Below, one piece after another: positions 7,797-16,662 of a DNA stretch of 64,000 nt (the first letter of the stretch is position 1; each line of letters starts with the position of its first letter). The notes beneath the pieces are model-generated. The model had not been told where the DNA came from and searched no databases. It was given only the letters and a program-made list of their open reading frames with translations. This DNA is from Senegalia massiliensis (GTDB lineage: Bacteria > Bacillota > Clostridia > Tissierellales > SIT17). The stretch is taken from contig NZ_LR130785.1 of NCBI RefSeq assembly GCF_900626135.1, positions 1,149,241 through 1,213,240 on the forward strand, written 5' to 3'. The position numbers and the translations under genes were made by a program.

Positions 7797-10700
7797 ATGA
7801 ATAAAATTAGGCTGAATATAAATGGAATTGAAGTAATGGGTCATAGTGGACAAACAATTTTAGAAATAGCTAAATCTAATAATATTGAAATACCAACACT
7901 TTGTCATGATGAAAGAGTTGAACCATATGGATCATGTGGATTATGTATGGTGGAATTAGAAGGAATGAATAAGTTGTTAAGGTCTTGTGCAACAGTAGCA
8001 TCAGATGGAATGATAATTTCTACAAATACGAAGAAAGTAAGAGAGTCAAGAAAAATAGCTCTTGAATTATTACTTTCTGATCATACTGGTGATTGTAAGG
8101 CACCTTGTACTTTGGCTTGCCCTGGGGATACAGATTGTCAAGGCTATGTAGGACTTATTGCTAATGGACAGTATAAAGAGGCAGTAGAACTTATAAAAGA
8201 AAAGTTACCACTTCCTGCAAGTATAGGTAGAGTGTGTCCTCATCCATGTGAGACAGCATGTAGAAGAGAAACACTAGATGATCCAGTCTCAATTGCATTT
8301 TTGAAGAGTTTTGTAGGAGATATTGATTTAAATGATAAAGAACAATTTATGCCAGAAATAAAGTCATCTACAGGAAAATCAGTAGCAATAATTGGAGGAG
8401 GACCTAGTGGACTTACAGCTGCATATTTTTTGGCTAAAGAAGGACATAAAGCAACTATATATGAATCTATGCCAAAACTTGGAGGTATGCTTAGATATGG
8501 AATACCTCAATATAGACTCCCAAAAGAAGTATTAAACAAAGAAATAGAGCTTATAAATAATATGGGGGTAGAAATGCTTACAAATATAAAGGTAGGCAGA
8601 GACATAAAGTTAGAACATTTAAGGGAAAAATATGATGCAGTATATATTGCAATAGGTGCTTGGAATAGTACAAAATTAAACTGTCCAGGAGAAGATTTAG
8701 AAGGAGTAGTTGGGGGAATAGAATTTTTAAATAAATTTGCATTGAATAAACCTATTAGAACTGGTGATAAAATAGCAGTAGTTGGTGGAGGTAACACTGC
8801 TATGGATGCTTGTAGAACAGCTATTAGATTAGGTGCAAAAGAGGTATATGCATTATATAGAAGAACAAAAGTACAAATGCCAGCAGAAGCAGTAGAAGTA
8901 GAAGAAGCATTAGAAGAAGGGGTTAATTTTAAATTTTTAGTAAGTCCTATAGAGATTATTGGGAATAATGGGAAAGCATCAAAAATACGTCTTCAAAAAA
9001 TGGAACTTGGAGAAAAAGATTCAAGAGGAAGAAGGCGACCAATTCCAATTGAAGGAGAAGAAGAAATAATAGAAGTAGACTCTGTAATAGCATCAATTGG
9101 TCAATCTGTAGATATAGAAGGCTTTGAAGATTTAGAACTTACTAAAGGAGGTACTATTTCTGCAGATAAAAATTCATTTCTTACAAATATAGAAGGTGTA
9201 TTTGCAGGTGGAGATGCTACAAATAAAGGACCCGATATTGCAATAACAGCTATTGGTGAAGCTAAAAAGGCAGTACAAGTTATAAATAGTTATCTTGAAG
9301 GAAAAACTGTTAGTTACGAAAAACCTTTTTATGTTACAAGAGAAGAAGTAAATATAGAAGAATTCTCTGATAGAGAGGTAGAGCATAGACCAAGAATGGA
9401 ATTTTTAGAGCCAGATATCAGAAAGAGAAATTTTGAAGAAATAGTAAAAGGATATTCAGAGGAAGATGTGAAAAGAGAAGCTATGCGTTGCTTAGAATGT
9501 GGATGTGGTGATTTATTTGAATGTAAATTACTTCATTATTCTAATGAATATAAGGTAGAACCTGAAAGATTATCAGGTGAAATGCATAACAGACAAAATA
9601 ATGATAATCATCCCTTTATAATTAGAAATTCAGATAAATGTATATTATGTGGTTTATGTGTTAGAATTTGTGAAGATGTAGTAAAATCAAATGCCTTAGG
9701 TTTAATAGATAGAGGATTTGATACAATAGTACAACCAGCATTTGGTAAGACCTTACAAGAAACAGATTGTGTAAGTTGTGGTATGTGTATAAGTGTGTGT
9801 CCTACTGGAGCACTTCAAGAAAGGCTTTCAATTGAAAAGTCAGTTCCACTTAAAACAAAATCAACTTCTACTGTATGTTCACATTGTAGTATAGGATGTA
9901 ATTTAGATTTAAACACTAAAGGAGATTTATTAGTAAAATCATTACCTAAAAATGACTCATCTATTGACAATGGTCTTCTTTGTGCAAAAGGAAGATTTGG
10001 ATTTGATTTAAAAAATATAGGAAAAAGAATCACAAAACCTTTAATTAGAAAAAAAGGAAAATTAGAAGAAGCCTCATGGGAAGAAGCATTGCTTTTTACA
10101 GCAAAGAAAACCCAAAGTTTAGGATTATTGTATGGTAGTGATACAGTAGCAATATCTATTTCAGATAGGTATACAAATGAAGATATGTATTTAGCATCTA
10201 AATTAGGTAAAGAAGTATTGAATACTAGTAATATAGGATCATTTAATAGTCATAGAGGAGGAATAGAAGAAGTATTTGGATATGATGCATCTACAAATAC
10301 ATTTGATGAACTTTCAGGTGTAGATACTGTATTATTAGTTGAATCAAATGTTATGGAAAAACATCCTATAGCAGGATTTAAGATTAAAAAAGTAGTAGAA
10401 CAAGGTGCAAAACTATTATCTATAAGTCCTAGTGAAACTGGTCTTACTAAGTTATCTAGTATTTCTGTTCATACTAAAAATGATATAAAGTTTTTAAAAG
10501 AAATATTAAAATCAATTATTGATGAGAATTTAATAGCTGATAAAGATAATTATATAGGATTAGATAATTTAAAAGAGAATTTATCTCATATAGAGGTAAG
10601 CGATGAGGCTAAAAAAATAGCTAGTTTTTATGGGAAATCAAAAAATGCTATGATAGTATTTGAACAAAAAACAATTACATCAGATGCAGCAATTTTACTT

Positions 10701-11375
10701 GCAAATATGGCAGCTATTACTGGACATATTGCAAGACCTAGAAATGGTATAATTCAATTAAAACAAAATACTAATAGTCAAGGTCTTAAAGATATGGGAA
10801 TAACTAAAGGATATGATTATCTAAAGTATAATATTGAAAACAAAAATATAAAAGGATTATTAGTATTTGGAGAAGATATGTTAAATGTTAACCTTGAAAG
10901 TTTAGAATTTTTAATGGTTCAAGATACACATCTTACTGATACAGCTAAAAGGGCTGATATAGTATTACCAGCAGTTGGATTTGCTGAAACAAGTGGTACA
11001 ATAACTAATACTGAAAGAAAAATTCAAAGTTTAAAGAAAGCCATAAAACCTTTAGTCGATTATGAAAATTGGCAAGTAATAATGAAGCTTTCAAATATAT
11101 TAGGTAAGAATTTTGATTATTTAAGTGCTAGAGAGATATTGATTGATATTGAAAAATCAAATTCTAATTATTTTGGACTTACAAAAACAAATGATAAAGA
11201 TATATATTGGCCAATAGGTAGTAATAGAGTACTTTATGTAGATGGTTTTAATACTAAGAGTAAAAAAGCAGAATTGAAAAATGTAGAAGATGGGATATTC
11301 TTTGTTGAAGACATAAATACAAATAATTTAACAAAGAGCTTTACTAAATATCTTAAAAAAGAAAAGTTAATATAA
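7797..11375 (+). CDS. Large fusion: [2Fe-2S] ferredoxin, GltD/NfnB-like FAD-NAD(P) domains, 2x[4Fe-4S], NuoG-like C-terminus
   Basis: The 1192-residue protein has a [2Fe-2S] domain (C36, C47, C50, C64), a NuoG-type Cys-rich segment, and a GltD/NfnB-like core: a cysteine-rich entry (CKAPCTLACPGD), the FAD site AIIGGGPSGLTAAYF near residue 197 and the NAD(P) site AVVGGGNTAMDA near 327. Two 4Fe-4S motifs follow (CILCGLCVRICE near 614 and CVSCGMCISVCP near 657), then the Fe4S4 domain of molybdopterin oxidoreductases (CSHCSIGC near 695) and a degenerate molybdopterin-fold domain. I find no Cys or Sec ligand where formate dehydrogenases carry it, so this end is NuoG-like and probably without molybdenum. 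With the NuoE/NuoF genes it resembles the Sporomusa-type Nfn (Stn) transhydrogenase idea. Reaction unproven. Confidence 0.85.
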   Translation: MNKIRLNINGIEVMGHSGQTILEIAKSNNIEIPTLCHDERVEPYGSCGLCMVELEGMNKLLRSCATVASDGMIISTNTKKVRESRKIALELLLSDHTGDCKAPCTLACPGDTDCQGYVGLIANGQYKEAVELIKEKLPLPASIGRVCPHPCETACRRETLDDPVSIAFLKSFVGDIDLNDKEQFMPEIKSSTGKSVAIIGGGPSGLTAAYFLAKEGHKATIYESMPKLGGMLRYGIPQYRLPKEVLNKEIELINNMGVEMLTNIKVGRDIKLEHLREKYDAVYIAIGAWNSTKLNCPGEDLEGVVGGIEFLNKFALNKPIRTGDKIAVVGGGNTAMDACRTAIRLGAKEVYALYRRTKVQMPAEAVEVEEALEEGVNFKFLVSPIEIIGNNGKASKIRLQKMELGEKDSRGRRRPIPIEGEEEIIEVDSVIASIGQSVDIEGFEDLELTKGGTISADKNSFLTNIEGVFAGGDATNKGPDIAITAIGEAKKAVQVINSYLEGKTVSYEKPFYVTREEVNIEEFSDREVEHRPRMEFLEPDIRKRNFEEIVKGYSEEDVKREAMRCLECGCGDLFECKLLHYSNEYKVEPERLSGEMHNRQNNDNHPFIIRNSDKCILCGLCVRICEDVVKSNALGLIDRGFDTIVQPAFGKTLQETDCVSCGMCISVCPTGALQERLSIEKSVPLKTKSTSTVCSHCSIGCNLDLNTKGDLLVKSLPKNDSSIDNGLLCAKGRFGFDLKNIGKRITKPLIRKKGKLEEASWEEALLFTAKKTQSLGLLYGSDTVAISISDRYTNEDMYLASKLGKEVLNTSNIGSFNSHRGGIEEVFGYDASTNTFDELSGVDTVLLVESNVMEKHPIAGFKIKKVVEQGAKLLSISPSETGLTKLSSISVHTKNDIKFLKEILKSIIDENLIADKDNYIGLDNLKENLSHIEVSDEAKKIASFYGKSKNAMIVFEQKTITSDAAILLANMAAITGHIARPRNGIIQLKQNTNSQGLKDMGITKGYDYLKYNIENKNIKGLLVFGEDMLNVNLESLEFLMVQDTHLTDTAKRADIVLPAVGFAETSGTITNTERKIQSLKKAIKPLVDYENWQVIMKLSNILGKNFDYLSAREILIDIEKSNSNYFGLTKTNDKDIYWPIGSNRVLYVDGFNTKSKKAELKNVEDGIFFVEDINTNNLTKSFTKYLKKEKLI

Positions 11376-11377
11376 TA

Positions 11378-11420
11378 AAAAAAGCACATTTAAATATAAA
11401 TATTTAAATGTGCTTTTTTA
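11378..11420 (+). terminator. Terminator closing the serine dehydratase/electron-transfer operon
   Basis: A 16-bp perfect stem (11381-11396 with 11401-11416, containing GCACATTTAAATA) is followed by T residues. It lies three bases after the stop of the large fusion gene. Confidence 0.9.
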
Positions 11421-11505
11421 TAGGTTTAATATTAAAAATTGTTAATAAATTTAATGTTAGGGTAAATAAACTAAATAACAAAATAGATTCTAGGAGGAAA
11501 TAAAG

Positions 11506-12738
11506 ATGTTTGAAAAGGGAGAAAAATTGAATCATGATTATGAAAATGATATAGAAATATTTACCTTTGGTGATTTTGATATTCGTATAGGTAATAAATC
11601 TATAATTGAAGGATTAGGTAGAAGATATAAGATTTTAGAATTACTTAAATTTTTCATCTCTTATAAAAACAAAAAATTGCTCCCAGAAATAATTATAGAA
11701 AATTTATTTGAATATAATGAATCTGATGATTTGAAAAATGTATTAAGAACTCAAATATTTAGACTTAGAAAGTTTATAGAAGAAATAAAAAGACAAATTA
11801 ATATAAATGAATTATTATTTGATATAGAATTTATAAATGGATATTACATATTAAAGATAAGTGATAACTTAAAAATAGACAATGATATATTTGAATTAAG
11901 CATCGAAAAAGCTAATATGATGAATTTAAACTCTCTAAAAGCAGCTAATTATTATGAAAAAGCTTTAAAAGTATATATTGGTGAATATATGGGAGAATGT
12001 AGTTGTGGAGATTGGATAATACCTATTAGAAATAGATATAATAGAATATTTATTCATTCAGCAAATAAATTAATAAGTATATATAAAGAAAATAGTATGT
12101 TTAAAGAAATAGCTGATATATGTGAAAAGGTTATAGAAATACAACCATTTGATGAAACATTTCATATATATTATATGGAAGCATTAAAGGAAATGGGTCA
12201 AATTAAGCATGCTTTGAGTTATTATGAGTATACTACCTATAAAATGTATAAAGATTATGATATGAAACCTTCAATTGCAATGAAGGATTTATATAGGAAA
12301 TTACAAATAGCAAATGGAGAAAAAATAATAACAGATTTATATTTTATTGAAAAAAGATTAAAGGATAGTGAGGTTCAAGGGGCTATGTATTGTGATTTAG
12401 AGTATTTCAAGTTTTTATATAATCTTGAAAAAAGAAAAAGTATACGTGGAAATGTAGACACTTATATTAGTTTAATCACTTTAAATCATAAAAAAAGAAC
12501 AACAGATAATCTTAAACAATCAAGAAATGTATTGAAAGCTATTTTGTTAAAAAGTTTAAGAAAAGGTGATGTAATAACATTTTGGAATGAAGATCAAGCA
12601 ATTATAATGATTACAGAAATAAAATCAGAGTTTTTATATTTAATAGAAGATAGAATACAAAAGCAGTTTAGAAAGTATTTAAAAGGTAATTGTAATTTAG
12701 AGTTTAAATTTAATAAAATTTCAAATAGCATTATATAG
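11506..12738 (+). CDS. BTAD-domain (SARP-like) transcriptional regulator
   Basis: The 410-residue protein starts with a winged-helix part of the OmpR/SARP type (FGDFDIRIGNKS ... LKNVLRTQIFRLRKFI, residues about 20-115). A bacterial transcriptional activation domain of TPR-like helices follows (LKAANYYEKALKVYIGEYMG and FDETFHIYYMEALKEMGQ, about 145-270). The last 130 residues form a beta/alpha segment reminiscent of a degenerate nucleotide-cyclase/GGDEF fold (KGDVITFWNEDQAIIMI), but no GGDEF motif is present. A good AGGAGG site precedes the ATG. It lies between two terminators and is followed by the surface-protein locus at 12927, so it is the likely local activator of that locus; that target is inferred. 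Confidence 0.8.
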   Translation: MFEKGEKLNHDYENDIEIFTFGDFDIRIGNKSIIEGLGRRYKILELLKFFISYKNKKLLPEIIIENLFEYNESDDLKNVLRTQIFRLRKFIEEIKRQININELLFDIEFINGYYILKISDNLKIDNDIFELSIEKANMMNLNSLKAANYYEKALKVYIGEYMGECSCGDWIIPIRNRYNRIFIHSANKLISIYKENSMFKEIADICEKVIEIQPFDETFHIYYMEALKEMGQIKHALSYYEYTTYKMYKDYDMKPSIAMKDLYRKLQIANGEKIITDLYFIEKRLKDSEVQGAMYCDLEYFKFLYNLEKRKSIRGNVDTYISLITLNHKKRTTDNLKQSRNVLKAILLKSLRKGDVITFWNEDQAIIMITEIKSEFLYLIEDRIQKQFRKYLKGNCNLEFKFNKISNSII

Positions 12739-12742
12739 ATTT

Positions 12743-12774
12743 AAAAACTTCAGATTTTATTCTGAAGTTTTTTT
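12743..12774 (+). terminator. Intrinsic terminator after BTAD regulator
   Basis: An 11-bp stem AAAACTTCAGA (12744-12754) pairs with TCTGAAGTTTT (12761-12771) across a 6-base loop and runs into T7. Confidence 0.92.
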
Positions 12775-12926
12775 ATGTTATTTTATTTTGTAATTAAAAT
12801 GTAATGCATAAAAAATTAATATATAATACATAAAAAATCAATATAAAACTTATTTGAACTTACTCTAAAATTATACTAGGGTATCTTTATAATAACGTAA
12901 AATAAATAATGGAGGTGAAAGTTTAG

Positions 12927-15311
12927 ATGAAGAATTTTCGCAACAAAGGTTTAATTATATATATATTAATTTTATCTTTAGTATTTGTAAATGGTTTTTT
13001 ACCTATAGTTTATGGTGATTCTGAAGAGGTTCAAAAGGAAGAATCAAACCAAAAAGAATCAAACTTAGAACCATTAAATAAGGAAAATATAAAAAATGAA
13101 TCATTAACTCAAGAAGATAAATCTAAAGAAGATCCTAAAGAATCAAAACCAGAAGAGAAGCTAGAAGAAAATACAAAATCAAAACCAGAACCAGAAGAAA
13201 AGGAACAAAAAAAAGAAATGTTGAAAGCTAATTTATCACTTGAAATTAAGACAGATAAAAATTCATATAAGCCATGGGAAAATATAGTATATACAGTTCA
13301 AGTTAAAAATGAAGGAAATGTAGATTTGAAAAATGTAATAGTAAAGGATAGTATTACAAATTTAAATCAAAATATAAAACTATTAAAAATTGGAGAAACA
13401 AAAGAAATAAAGACCATTTATAATAAATTTTCTTCATTAGAAAGAAGAGTAAAAGTAAATACATTTATAGTAAGCACTAAATTTAATAATGAATCTATAA
13501 CTCAAAATAAAAAAGTGGAAGTTAAATTATTAAAACCAGAAATAATAAAGAAAAAGAATTCTAGTTCAGCATTTATTGAAGAACATGAGATTGAAAAATT
13601 CCCTAAAGAGTATCAAAAATTTTTAGATGAGTTATTTAAAGAAAGCATTGCTAAAAGTAGTATATTTAGTGCATTATCTACTTATCGAAATCCTGATCCT
13701 CAATTTGAAGATACAATAACAGTGGATAAAACTGCTGAAAGTGTAGAAGGATGTAGAGAATATTTAGTTACATTAGAAATTGATGGTGAAATACCACAAA
13801 AACCAATAGATGTAATACTTGTAATAGATAGATCAGGAAGTATGAATGATGGTTCAGCTATAACTTATGCTAAAAATGCAGCTAAAAGTTTTTCTCAGAC
13901 AGTATTACAAAATCCTAACAGTAGAGTAGCATTAGTATCGTATGCATATTCAGGAAGCATATATGGTTGGGGTAGTATAAATGATGCAACATTAGATACT
14001 AATTTTACCAATAATTATAACTTAATATCTAATGAAATCAATTCATTAGTTGCAAATGGAGGAACAAATGCGGAAGCGGGTTTTAGAACAGCTAGAATTA
14101 CTATGGCTAATAATTCTAGACCAGAAGCAAATAAAGCTATAGTATTTTTAACAGATGGAGTACCTACAGTAAGTATTGGTAATTGGTATGGTCCTAGTGA
14201 ACCTACTTATATAAATAATCATGCACAAGCTGCTATAAATGAAGGACAAAATTCACAAAATGTAGCTAGAGTATTTACAGTAGGATTGTTAAATGGAGTA
14301 CCAGCACAAAGTTTAGGAGTTGCCAGAAGTGTATTACAACAAGCTCAAGATTCAGGATATTATGAAACTTTTTCAGCAGCAGATTTGACACAAATATACA
14401 ATGAAATATCAGAAAATTTAAATTTTATTGCAAAAGATGCAGTAGTAAAAGATAAAATTAATGATAACTTTGTATATGTAGAAGGAAGTCTTTCAAGTAA
14501 TGAAGCAACATATGATGAAAATACTCATGAAATTACTTGGAATGCCGGAACAATAACGGAAAAAACAACTTTAACATATAAAATAAAAGCTAAATGTTCA
14601 TTTGAAGGAGGAAATGATATACCTACAAATGATTGGGCAAAATTAAATTATATAGATGTAAATGATGAAGAAAAGACTAAAGATTTTCCTGTACCTAAAG
14701 TAGATGTAATAGAACCATTAAAAGTAGATTTAGGACCAGATTTAGAAATGACAGGTGACACTGTTAATCTTGCAGATAATATTCAGATAAACTCTGGTCA
14801 TCCACCATATACTTATATTTGGACTAGTAGTAGTGATCCAACATGGGTATCATATGATGCTAATCCTCAAGTAAGTCCTAATGAAGATACCACTTACAAA
14901 TTAGTATTAAAAGATAAATATGGTGAAGAAGGATGTAGTGCATGTATAGCAGAGGATGAAATAGTGGTAAAGGTAATAAGGGGAAGTATAACAATAGAAA
15001 AGATAGTAATTAATGAAGACCCTAGTACCAAATTTTCTATATGGATAGATGGACCTGAAGAAAAACAATGGGCATTATATATAAAAGAAGGAGAAACGAA
15101 AACTATAGAAAATTTAAAACCAGGAAATTACAATATTAATGAAATTGTACCTATGAATTATGAATTAGTAGGTTATAGTCAGCAAATAGTTACTATAAGT
15201 TCTGAAAATCTTCATCAAACAGTTACTATAACTAATAAAAGAATTAATGATAGTTGGTTTTATGATGATGATGAAAAGCCTAATAAGTTTAAAGTTCAGC
15301 TAGAACAATAA
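12927..15311 (+). CDS. Secreted surface protein with vWA domain, DUF11-like and SpaA/Cna-B-like domains
   Basis: The 794-residue protein has a signal peptide (about 1-30, ending VYG) and a Lys/Glu/Pro-rich linker (31-95). A CARDB/DUF11-like beta domain follows (about 98-205), then a von Willebrand A domain (about 292-490) with a complete MIDAS motif DRSGSMN near residue 301. After that come a DUF11-type domain (DAVVKDKINDNFVYVEGSL), a SprB/PKD-like segment (PPYTYIWTSSSDP) near 622, and a Cna-B/SpaA-like domain (about 686-770). There is no LPxTG or C-terminal membrane helix; it ends in KFKVQLEQ. Such proteins mediate adhesion. GGAGGTGAAAG precedes the ATG. It heads the locus with the SipW-type peptidase and TasA-like protein, and may be wall-associated through partners. 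Confidence 0.85.
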   Translation: MKNFRNKGLIIYILILSLVFVNGFLPIVYGDSEEVQKEESNQKESNLEPLNKENIKNESLTQEDKSKEDPKESKPEEKLEENTKSKPEPEEKEQKKEMLKANLSLEIKTDKNSYKPWENIVYTVQVKNEGNVDLKNVIVKDSITNLNQNIKLLKIGETKEIKTIYNKFSSLERRVKVNTFIVSTKFNNESITQNKKVEVKLLKPEIIKKKNSSSAFIEEHEIEKFPKEYQKFLDELFKESIAKSSIFSALSTYRNPDPQFEDTITVDKTAESVEGCREYLVTLEIDGEIPQKPIDVILVIDRSGSMNDGSAITYAKNAAKSFSQTVLQNPNSRVALVSYAYSGSIYGWGSINDATLDTNFTNNYNLISNEINSLVANGGTNAEAGFRTARITMANNSRPEANKAIVFLTDGVPTVSIGNWYGPSEPTYINNHAQAAINEGQNSQNVARVFTVGLLNGVPAQSLGVARSVLQQAQDSGYYETFSAADLTQIYNEISENLNFIAKDAVVKDKINDNFVYVEGSLSSNEATYDENTHEITWNAGTITEKTTLTYKIKAKCSFEGGNDIPTNDWAKLNYIDVNDEEKTKDFPVPKVDVIEPLKVDLGPDLEMTGDTVNLADNIQINSGHPPYTYIWTSSSDPTWVSYDANPQVSPNEDTTYKLVLKDKYGEEGCSACIAEDEIVVKVIRGSITIEKIVINEDPSTKFSIWIDGPEEKQWALYIKEGETKTIENLKPGNYNINEIVPMNYELVGYSQQIVTISSENLHQTVTITNKRINDSWFYDDDEKPNKFKVQLEQ

Positions 15312-15342
15312 CTTAATATCTATAATATGAGGGGATGAAAAT

Positions 15343-15882
15343 ATGGAGGGACATAATGACTATAAAATTAAGAATATTTTTAAAATTACAGAAAATATAT
15401 TCCTTTATATGGTATTAGTTATAACTGTAATTTTGATTATAGTTACAGTGAGAAGTCGTTTTAAAGGAGAACAGCCCTCTATATTTGGATATAAAATATA
15501 TGAAGTACAGAGTGGAAGCATGAATCCAACTATAAATGTGGGAAGTTTAATAATAGTAAAACAAATTAATCCTAAAGATATAAAAACAAATGACATAATA
15601 ACTTATAAAGGTTCAACACAATCACTAGTAACTCATAGAGTAGTTGATATACAAAAAAAAGAAGAATTTAATTTCGTTACTAAAGGTGATGCAAATACAA
15701 CTCCAGACCCATTAGTTGTAAGAGGAGAAGATGTTTTTGGAAAAGTTATATTTAGCATACCAATAATAGGATATATATTGAATTTTTTGAAGACTAATAT
15801 ATATTTTATTATATCAATAATTCTTTTAATAATTTTAACTTTTATTTATATAAAAAAGCAAGTTAATAAGAAGTCTTTATAG
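15343..15882 (+). CDS. sipW: SipW/ER-type signal peptidase I
   Basis: The 179-residue protein has an N-terminal membrane helix (about 19-38), the catalytic serine in VQSGSMNPTI (box B) and THRVV in place of the lysine box. A Ser-His pair instead of Ser-Lys defines the ER-type peptidases that include SipW. A second membrane helix is near the C-terminus (about 150-172), as in many SipW-like proteins. SipW removes signal peptides from TasA/CalY-type matrix proteins; just such a gene follows at 16038. The ribosome site GAGGGGATG is good. Between this gene and the TasA-like gene lies a c-di-GMP riboswitch, so processing enzyme and matrix protein are separately adjustable. Confidence 0.92.
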   Translation: MEGHNDYKIKNIFKITENIFLYMVLVITVILIIVTVRSRFKGEQPSIFGYKIYEVQSGSMNPTINVGSLIIVKQINPKDIKTNDIITYKGSTQSLVTHRVVDIQKKEEFNFVTKGDANTTPDPLVVRGEDVFGKVIFSIPIIGYILNFLKTNIYFIISIILLIILTFIYIKKQVNKKSL

Positions 15883-15929
15883 GAGGTGAATCAATTTAAA
15901 TTTATTAAAAGTTTAAGTCAAATAAGTTC

Positions 15930-16012
15930 TAAACGATAAGGGCAAACTCTAGGTAAACTTAGAGGACGCAAAACTAAAGGGCCTTTTAAATGGCAGCCAG
16001 TTACCGAATCAA
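15930..16012 (+). promoter_or_regulatory. Cyclic di-GMP-I (GEMM) riboswitch
   Basis: The aptamer core is recognisable: GGGCAAAC (15940-15947), a hairpin around CTCTAGG/CTTAGAG (15947-15965), the invariant GGACGCAAA (15964-15972), GGGCC and ATGGCAGCCAG (15990-16000) and closing TTACCG. These match the GEMM-I consensus order. It lies in the 155 bases between the SipW-type peptidase and the TasA-like gene. No terminator hairpin is evident between the aptamer and the AGGAGGT ribosome site at 16024-16030, so control could be translational or by a weak structure I cannot fold by eye. c-di-GMP control of a matrix protein would tie the locus to the sessile lifestyle. Confidence 0.88.
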
Positions 16013-16037
16013 TTAAAAATTTGAGGAGGTATTGTAA

Positions 16038-16577
16038 ATGAAAAAAAGATTAATAATTACTTTATCATTAGTAGCTATAGCTATACTTGCAATAGGAGGA
16101 ACAATGGCTTGGTTTACAAGCACACCAGAAGCAATTGATAATACTTTTAAAGCTGGAACGGTAGATATAGAAGTTAATGAAAATGGATTTGAAAATATAA
16201 CTAATTGGAACCCTGGAGATGAAACAAATAAAGATGTAACTGTAATTAGTAAAGGAACTAAAAAGACTTATGTAAGAGTTCAATTAACACCTACTTGGAG
16301 TAATGAAATGTCAATAGATAATGTAGAATTAATGATAAATAGTAATGATTGGATATTACATGATGGATGGTATTATTACAAGTATATTTTAGAAGAAAAT
16401 GAAGAGACAAGTAAATTATTAGATAGTGTTAAGCTTTTAGGTGAAGAGACAGGGAATGATTATCAAGGTGCAACTTTTACACTAAATGTAAAAGCAGAAT
16501 CAGTTCAAGCATCAAATGATGCATATAAAGATGTTTGGGGATTGACGTCACTTCCTTCAGGATTAGAAGAATACTAA
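16038..16577 (+). CDS. TasA/CalY-like SipW-dependent biofilm matrix protein
   Basis: The 179-residue protein has a SipW-type signal region: basic start, hydrophobic helix (IITLSLVAIAILAIGG) and then TMAWFTSTPE, where TMAWF is typical of camelysin/TasA family members. The mature part begins with the expected DNTFKAGTVDIEVNE strand and includes NWNPGDETNKDVTV, the usual beta-sandwich opening of matrix fibre proteins. It ends with the ESVQASNDA segment. GAGGAGGTATTGTAA precedes the ATG. A c-di-GMP riboswitch is directly upstream and a hairpin directly downstream, which may cause this gene to accumulate as its own transcript. Fibre formation is known for the family and inferred here. Confidence 0.9.
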   Translation: MKKRLIITLSLVAIAILAIGGTMAWFTSTPEAIDNTFKAGTVDIEVNENGFENITNWNPGDETNKDVTVISKGTKKTYVRVQLTPTWSNEMSIDNVELMINSNDWILHDGWYYYKYILEENEETSKLLDSVKLLGEETGNDYQGATFTLNVKAESVQASNDAYKDVWGLTSLPSGLEEY

Positions 16578-16601
16578 TAATTAAGATGTACAATAATAAA
16601 T

Positions 16602-16640
16602 AAAGGCATATGGAATAAGAACATATGCCTTTATAATAAA
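16602..16640 (+). terminator. Hairpin between matrix protein and wall-anchored protein
   Basis: An 11-bp stem AAAGGCATATG (16602-16612) pairs with CATATGCCTTT (16622-16632). The following tract is only TTATAATAAATTT, so it may be a partial terminator or an mRNA 3'-end stabiliser that sets a high ratio of matrix protein to the next gene. Confidence 0.65.
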
Positions 16641-16662
16641 TTTAAAGGAGGAGGCAGGTGAT

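Noticed and set aside
7797-11375. Formate dehydrogenase catalytic subunit
   Set aside because: The molybdopterin-fold part lacks the Cys/Sec ligand and has no in-frame TGA; its domain set matches NuoG/GltD instead.
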